Source: Solirubrobacterales bacterium
Lineage (GTDB): Bacteria > Actinomycetota > Thermoleophilia > Solirubrobacterales > Solirubrobacteraceae
Reading direction: 5' to 3'
DNA length: 24,692 nucleotides
NCBI GenBank assembly: GCA_003157595.1
Contig: PMKB01000353.1
Span: 1 to 24,692 of the forward strand
The translations under genes and the position numbers were made by a program. How positions within the stretch are numbered: position 1 is the first letter of the stretch; each line of letters begins with the position of its first letter. This document shows, one piece after another, positions 21,469 through 24,692 of the stretch. The notes under the pieces are model-generated. The model was given only the letters and a program-made list of their open reading frames with translations. It did no database searches and had not been told where the DNA came from.

Positions 21469-21975
21469 TCAGGCCGCCGCTGAGAGACCGCGGGTGAGCG
21501 AGCCGACGGTCTGCGGAGCCGAGATCGTGGACACGATCCGTCCCTGGCGGTCCAGGAACACGACGGTCGGCAGGTCGTGGATGCGGAAGGCGGCGCCGGT
21601 CTCGCCACTGGAGTCGTCGAGCACCGGGAAGCTCCAGCGGTACTGGCGCACGAAGCCGCGCCAGTTGCTTCCATCGGTGTAGTCGACCGCGACCACGCGA
21701 CCGCGGCCGGCAGGCGAGCGTGCGAACCGGGCGACCGCCGGCGCTTCGTGCTGGCAAGGGCTGCACCAGCTTGCGAAGAAGATGACTACCGCCGCGTGTC
21801 CGCGCAGGTCGGCGAGCGTTGTCGGCTTGCCGCTGAGCGTACGGGTCGGCAGCGGCGGCGCGAGGCGTCGCGCCTTGGGGGCGTTGGCGAGGAGCCCATA
21901 AGCCAGCAGCGCGACGGCCAGCGCGCCCAACGCGAATCGCAACGCGTAGCGGTGCGTGGCCAGGCGCGCAAGCAT
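21469..21975 (-). CDS. TlpA-like membrane-anchored thioredoxin-fold protein
   Basis: Extracytoplasmic thiol-disulfide oxidoreductase of 168 residues. One N-terminal membrane anchor (about 12-30) is followed by a thioredoxin fold with FFASWCSPCQHEAP (C71, C74) and the cis-proline loop HDLPTVVFLD (Pro136). The WCSPC motif and the spacing fit TlpA/ResA proteins that keep cytochrome c or copper-site cysteines reduced, fed by CcdA-type carriers; a ccdA gene is 7 kb away. The ATG at 21975 lies 7 nt after the SCO1 gene stop, so the two are one transcript. Possible roles are CuA-site maturation together with SCO1 or cytochrome c maturation. Confidence 0.88.
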   Translation of the reverse strand: MLARLATHRYALRFALGALAVALLAYGLLANAPKARRLAPPLPTRTLSGKPTTLADLRGHAAVVIFFASWCSPCQHEAPAVARFARSPAGRGRVVAVDYTDGSNWRGFVRQYRWSFPVLDDSSGETGAAFRIHDLPTVVFLDRQGRIVSTISAPQTVGSLTRGLSAAA

Positions 21976-21982
21976 CGGCAGC

Positions 21983-22678
21983 TCAGGAGACGGCGAGGAC
22001 GCGCGCGTCGTGGACGATCTCGCCCGGCGTGAAGTTTGACGGGTAGATCACGGTGATCTTGCCGTGCGCGGTGATGCCGTAGATCAGCGCCGAGTGCGCA
22101 ACGACATCCGGGTCGCCGGCTGCAGCCTGCGGGGCGGAGGCTATTCCCCAGTCCTTCCAGACGGCCTGGAGCACGGACGCCGACCCGATCAGGTACTGCA
22201 TCCGCCCGGTCATCTCGTGGGCGGCGAGGAACTGCGTGACCGTGCTCGGCGTGTCGCCGCGCGGGTCCACCGACACGGCGATGATCTGCAGCTTGCGGCG
22301 CTCCGCAGCCGGCATCTCGACCAGCGCCGTGTGCAGGTGTGAGGCGATCAGCGGGCAGATGTCGGGGCAGTGGGTGTAGAGGAAGGTGACCAGCACGGCC
22401 TTGCCGCGGTAGTTGGTGAGGTTGACCGGCGTGCCGAGGTAGTTGTCCAGCGCGAGCGTTGGCGCGGCCTCTGAGCTCGATAGCGCCAATCCGTCGTAGC
22501 GGCTGCCCTGGGCGGTGCTCACGCCACCGGGCCCCTTGGCGGGGGTGCCACCGTGGACGACGAGCGCGAGCACGACACCGAGCACGACGAGCAGCCCCAC
22601 GAGGCCGACGAGGTCTCGGCGTCGCAGCGCGAGGCCGAGTCGAGGGGCGGGAGCGCCCGGTTCGCTGTGCTCCACCAT
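21983..22678 (-). CDS. SCO1/SenC copper-binding thioredoxin-fold protein
   Basis: Membrane-anchored protein of 231 residues involved in delivering copper to the CuA site of cytochrome c oxidase. One membrane helix (about 23-43) is followed by a peroxiredoxin-like domain. The copper ligands are all present: C104 and C108 in YTHCPDICPLI and His195 in VVAHSALIYG. The IIAVSVDPRGDTP segment is also characteristic. ATG 22678 is the natural start; the open frame continues upstream but overlaps the lipoprotein gene. It lies between the OB-fold lipoprotein (stop 4 nt upstream) and the TlpA-like gene, forming a three-gene unit for redox-metal assembly. No oxidase subunit gene is in the window. Confidence 0.93.
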   Translation of the reverse strand: MVEHSEPGAPAPRLGLALRRRDLVGLVGLLVVLGVVLALVVHGGTPAKGPGGVSTAQGSRYDGLALSSSEAAPTLALDNYLGTPVNLTNYRGKAVLVTFLYTHCPDICPLIASHLHTALVEMPAAERRKLQIIAVSVDPRGDTPSTVTQFLAAHEMTGRMQYLIGSASVLQAVWKDWGIASAPQAAAGDPDVVAHSALIYGITAHGKITVIYPSNFTPGEIVHDARVLAVS

Positions 22679-22682
22679 CGAT

Positions 22683-23087
22683 TCAGAGGCTACCGTCTGG
22701 CGCGATCCGCGAGATAAGGATCTCGTAGCCGAGCTGGAACGTGACAGTGAACAGGCCGCTGACCCGCACCTGGTGCCCCAGCTCGGCGGCGGCGCTTGAG
22801 TTTGGCTCGAGCACGATCCGCGTGCCGTCACCGCCGTCCAGGACATACAGGCGCCGGCGCCCGTCGTAGGTGCGTGCGACCGTTCCGACGGTCGCCACCT
22901 GCGCGTCGGCGTAGACCTCCGGGTAGTGGGCAAGGTCGTGCAGTGCGACTGCGCCGGAGCCGCCCGGTGACGGCGGCAGCGTGCTCTTCTGGCTGCCACA
23001 GGCGCCAAGCGGCGCCACGGCGAGCGCGACGAGCATGATCAGCGGACGGCGGATCTCTGGATGGTAGGACGCCGGGGCATGCGCCAC
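22683..23087 (-). CDS. Small lipoprotein with OB-fold-like domain
   Basis: Predicted lipoprotein of 134 residues. The N-terminus has IRRP followed by a hydrophobic stretch and a lipobox LGAC with the lipidated Cys30. After a Pro/Gly/Ser-rich linker, residues of about 48-130 alternate in a way that suggests a small beta-barrel (AQVATVGTVARTYDGRRRLYVLDGG, then TRIVLEPN and GHQVRVSGLF), reminiscent of OB-fold proteins such as CcmE or periplasmic OB domains. No haem-binding His motif of CcmE is seen. GTG 23087 is the only start that keeps the signal peptide's basic region. It is the first gene of the unit with SCO1 and TlpA, so a role in metal or haem handling is plausible but unproven. Confidence 0.7.
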   Translation of the reverse strand: MAHAPASYHPEIRRPLIMLVALAVAPLGACGSQKSTLPPSPGGSGAVALHDLAHYPEVYADAQVATVGTVARTYDGRRRLYVLDGGDGTRIVLEPNSSAAAELGHQVRVSGLFTVTFQLGYEILISRIAPDGSL

Positions 23088-23096
23088 ACTGAGGCT

Positions 23097-23738
23097 GTGA
23101 AGACCGCTCGCCGGGCCGCGCTGTTCGAGGGTGCCGCCGTGATCGGGGCGCTCGTCGCGCTGATGTGGGTGCTCGAGATCGTCAACAAGATCGACGATCA
23201 GCGGCTGAGCAACGATGGCATCTACCCGCGCACGCTGTCGGGGCTGCCGGGGATCCTCTCAGCCCCGTTCCTGCACGCAGGCTTCGGCCATCTGCTGGGG
23301 AACACGGTTCCGTTCGTCGTGCTCGGCCTGGTGATCGCCATAGCCGGCGCCAGACGCGTCATCGAGGTGACCGTGATCGTGATCCTCGTGGCCGGTCTGG
23401 GGACCTGGCTGACCGCCGGCAGCGGCACGAACACCGTCGGCGCGAGCGGCGTGGTGTTCGGCTACGCCGGCTTCCTGATCGCTCGAGGGTTCTTCACCCG
23501 CAACATCGGAGCGCTCTTGGTCGGAGTGGTCGTGGCGCTTCTGTTCGGCGGCGCCCTCGCGGCCGACCTCGTGCCGCAGACCGGGATCTCCTGGGAAGAC
23601 CACCTGTTCGGCGGTCTGGGCGGCATCCTCGCCGCGCGCGTGCTGCCGGGCGGACGAGCCGGGGGCGGGGGCGGGGGCGGGGGCGGGGGCGTGAAGGCTG
23701 CGATCTCCCCGCGAAACCGGCCCAAGCCGACCGGTTAA
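23097..23738 (+). CDS. Rhomboid-family intramembrane serine protease
   Basis: Integral membrane protease of 213 residues. Rhomboid features in order: HAGFGHLLGNTVPF (His65 and oxyanion Asn69), nucleophile loop GASGVVFGYAGF (Ser117) and the general base WEDHLFGGLGG (His169). Several membrane helices are evident. It would cleave transmembrane substrates within the membrane. The C-terminus has a run of ten glycines encoded by five copies of GGGGGC, followed by a basic tail. The start is uncertain: GTG 23097 has TGAGG just upstream, while ATG 23079 and ATG 23061 are in frame and would add 6 or 12 residues. The start region overlaps the 5' end of the divergent lipoprotein gene if an upstream start is used. 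Confidence 0.9.
   Translation: MKTARRAALFEGAAVIGALVALMWVLEIVNKIDDQRLSNDGIYPRTLSGLPGILSAPFLHAGFGHLLGNTVPFVVLGLVIAIAGARRVIEVTVIVILVAGLGTWLTAGSGTNTVGASGVVFGYAGFLIARGFFTRNIGALLVGVVVALLFGGALAADLVPQTGISWEDHLFGGLGGILAARVLPGGRAGGGGGGGGGGVKAAISPRNRPKPTG
23661..23690 (+). repeat. (GGGGGC)5 microsatellite inside the rhomboid gene
   Basis: Five perfect tandem copies of GGGGGC encode ten consecutive glycines near the C-terminus of the rhomboid protein. Five runs of five G allow an intramolecular G-quadruplex on the coding strand and in the mRNA. A hexamer unit changes length without shifting the frame. Confidence 0.9.
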
Positions 23739-23754
23739 ATAATTCAGACGCGGA

Positions 23755-23789
23755 AGCGAGCCGTTTGAGGAACCCTCCTACGGTTCGCT
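23755..23789 (+). terminator. Strong hairpin downstream of the rhomboid gene
   Basis: AGCGAGCCGT (23755-23764) pairs with ACGGTTCGCT (23780-23789) over 10 bp with one G-U pair. Inside, GAGG (23767-23770) pairs with CCTC (23774-23777) around an AAC loop. It starts 16 nt after the stop codon, fitting a terminator without a U-tract. The rest of the 247-bp gap up to the aminopeptidase gene holds no gene I can support; its last 60 bp are AT-richer and include a -10-like TAGGGT. Confidence 0.5.
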
Positions 23790-23985
23790 CCCGAAGGGGC
23801 GCTCCGTTCTCTGGGCGGCGCGGCCTCACACCTCGGTGGCCTCGCTCTTTGCGGCTCGTCCCGCGTCCTGGCGAGAACATACGATCTGCCCGCGGGCAGT
23901 GCAAGACCGGCTGACGGAAGTTCGCGCATTCTCCGCAAAATTTGATCCTCGGTTGCGTTTGCGCGAATCGGATAGGGTCGAGCGC

Positions 23986-24692
23986 GTGTCGTTTCGCCCG
24001 TCGCAGGCAGTGCTCGAACGTTACGCGGACGTGCTCGTCAACTTCGCGCTCGGCGGCGGCTCCGGCGTCAAGCGCGGCGAGGTCGTGCGGATCTCGGCGC
24101 ACGAGGCGGCCAAGCCGCTGTACGTCGAGCTGCACCGTGCCGTATGGCGCGCCGGCGCGCACGCGATCGGGCATTACCAGCCTGACAAGGATGCCGCCGC
24201 CAACCTGGCACGGGACTTCTACCAGCTCGCGGGGGATGAGCAGATCGACTTCTTCGCGTCCACCTACCTGCGAGGGATGATCGACCAGATCGATCATCAG
24301 GTCAGCGTGCTGAGCGACACGGATATGCACGCTCTCGAAGGTGTCGATCCGGCGCTGATGATGCGCAGCGGGCGCGCGCAGAAACCGGCGATGGACTGGC
24401 GTACCGAGAAGGAGAGCGCCGAGCGCTTCAGCTGGACGCTGGGCCTCTACGGTACCGCGGCGATGGCGGCCGAGGCCCGGCTCTCGGAGGCGGAGTACTG
24501 GCAGCAGATAACCGATGCCTGTTTCCTCGAGGAAGCCGACCCGATCGCGCGCTGGCGCGAGGTCAGCGGGCAGATCGGCGATTACGTGGCGCGGCTGAAC
24601 GCCCTGCCGATCGAGCGGCTGCACATCGTGGGCGCAGACGTCGACCTGCGCATCACGCTCGGCGAGCAACGCCAATGGGTGGGGGGTAGCGG
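23986..24692 (+). CDS. M29-family metallo-aminopeptidase, N-terminal part (runs off the right edge)
   Basis: The reading frame is open from GTG 23986 to the window end (235 codons, partial). It begins MSFRPSQAVLERYADVLVNF, followed by GVKRGEVVRISAHEAAKPLYVELHRAVWRAGAH, the typical opening of thermophilic (AmpS/PepT-type) aminopeptidases of family M29. The end reads LHIVGADVDLRITLGEQRQWVGG, the strand leading to the metal-binding region in this family; the catalytic Glu/His residues lie beyond the edge. Such enzymes use two divalent metal ions to release N-terminal amino acids in the cytoplasm. No SD is visible; TAGGGT (23973-23978) lies 7 nt before the GTG, consistent with a leaderless message. 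Confidence 0.9.
   Translation, partial: MSFRPSQAVLERYADVLVNFALGGGSGVKRGEVVRISAHEAAKPLYVELHRAVWRAGAHAIGHYQPDKDAAANLARDFYQLAGDEQIDFFASTYLRGMIDQIDHQVSVLSDTDMHALEGVDPALMMRSGRAQKPAMDWRTEKESAERFSWTLGLYGTAAMAAEARLSEAEYWQQITDACFLEEADPIARWREVSGQIGDYVARLNALPIERLHIVGADVDLRITLGEQRQWVGGS

Noticed and set aside
22679..23008. N-terminal extension of SCO1 by 110 codons
   Set aside because: It overlaps the in-line lipoprotein gene in another frame and has shadow composition; ATG 22678 gives the normal membrane anchor.
23752..23830. Possible tRNA (GGTTCGCTCC resembles a T-arm)
   Set aside because: No cloverleaf can be drawn: there is no acceptor stem, D-arm or anticodon arm of the right size; the sequence is better explained by the two-tier hairpin.
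1..24692. CRISPR arrays, insertion sequences, phage or plasmid genes
   Set aside because: No repeat-spacer pattern, transposase, integrase or terminal inverted repeats seen; composition and gene content look uniformly chromosomal.

Overview
The window is a chromosomal stretch of a GC-rich actinobacterium. I infer class Thermoleophilia (Solirubrobacterales-like) or a deep-branching relative. The reasons are the very high GC, frequent GTG starts, several start codons lying only 6-7 nt behind a TANNNT hexamer, a GarA/FtsR-like gene pair, a single-motif RsiG-like c-di-GMP protein, and a secreted collagen-like protein of a type I associate with that class. No tRNA, rRNA, CRISPR, insertion sequence or phage gene was recognised. 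Nearly every base lies in or next to a compact housekeeping or regulatory gene; the longest gap is about 280 bp and holds a riboswitch.

Layout. 1-255 (-): N-terminal part of Fe/Mn superoxide dismutase. 329-2616 (+): proS overlapping a CDP-alcohol phosphatidyltransferase. 2715-4259 (+): a promoter and a tight cluster of RsiG-like small protein, zinc-ribbon/FHA protein and MerR/FtsR-like regulator, followed by an alkyl-DHAP-synthase-like flavoprotein and a hotdog thioesterase. 6396-8141 (-): glutamine-dependent NAD synthetase, convergent with the thioesterase across a 12-bp perfect hairpin. 8300-8764 (+): secreted collagen-like protein. 8919-10268 (-): WS/DGAT-family acyltransferase with a broken HHxxxDG motif. 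10319-11244 (+): promoter, ydaO-type c-di-AMP riboswitch and a secreted RlpA-like double-psi barrel protein. 11340-12419 (-): DNA polymerase IV. 12475-13203 (-): thioredoxin-TPR protein, divergent from an alpha/beta hydrolase (13241-14032, +) and CcdA (14037-14777, +). 18809-14825 (-): PAS-GGDEF-EAL protein, OmpR-type regulator and histidine kinase. 18957-20486 (+): polytopic membrane protein. 20538-21365 (+): HtrA-like protease without PDZ. 23087-21469 (-): OB-fold-like lipoprotein, SCO1 and TlpA-like thioredoxin. 23097-23738 (+): rhomboid protease with a (GGGGGC)5 tract. 23986-end (+): M29 aminopeptidase, cut by the window edge.

Functional themes. Two cyclic-dinucleotide systems meet here. 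For c-di-GMP there is a PAS-GGDEF-EAL enzyme and an RsiG-like candidate receptor. For c-di-AMP there is a riboswitch in front of a cell-wall protein. A second theme is extracytoplasmic thiol and copper chemistry: CcdA, TlpA, SCO1, the OB-fold lipoprotein and the thioredoxin-TPR protein. Genes meeting tail to tail are separated by strong GC-rich hairpins without U-tracts, which look like bidirectional terminators.
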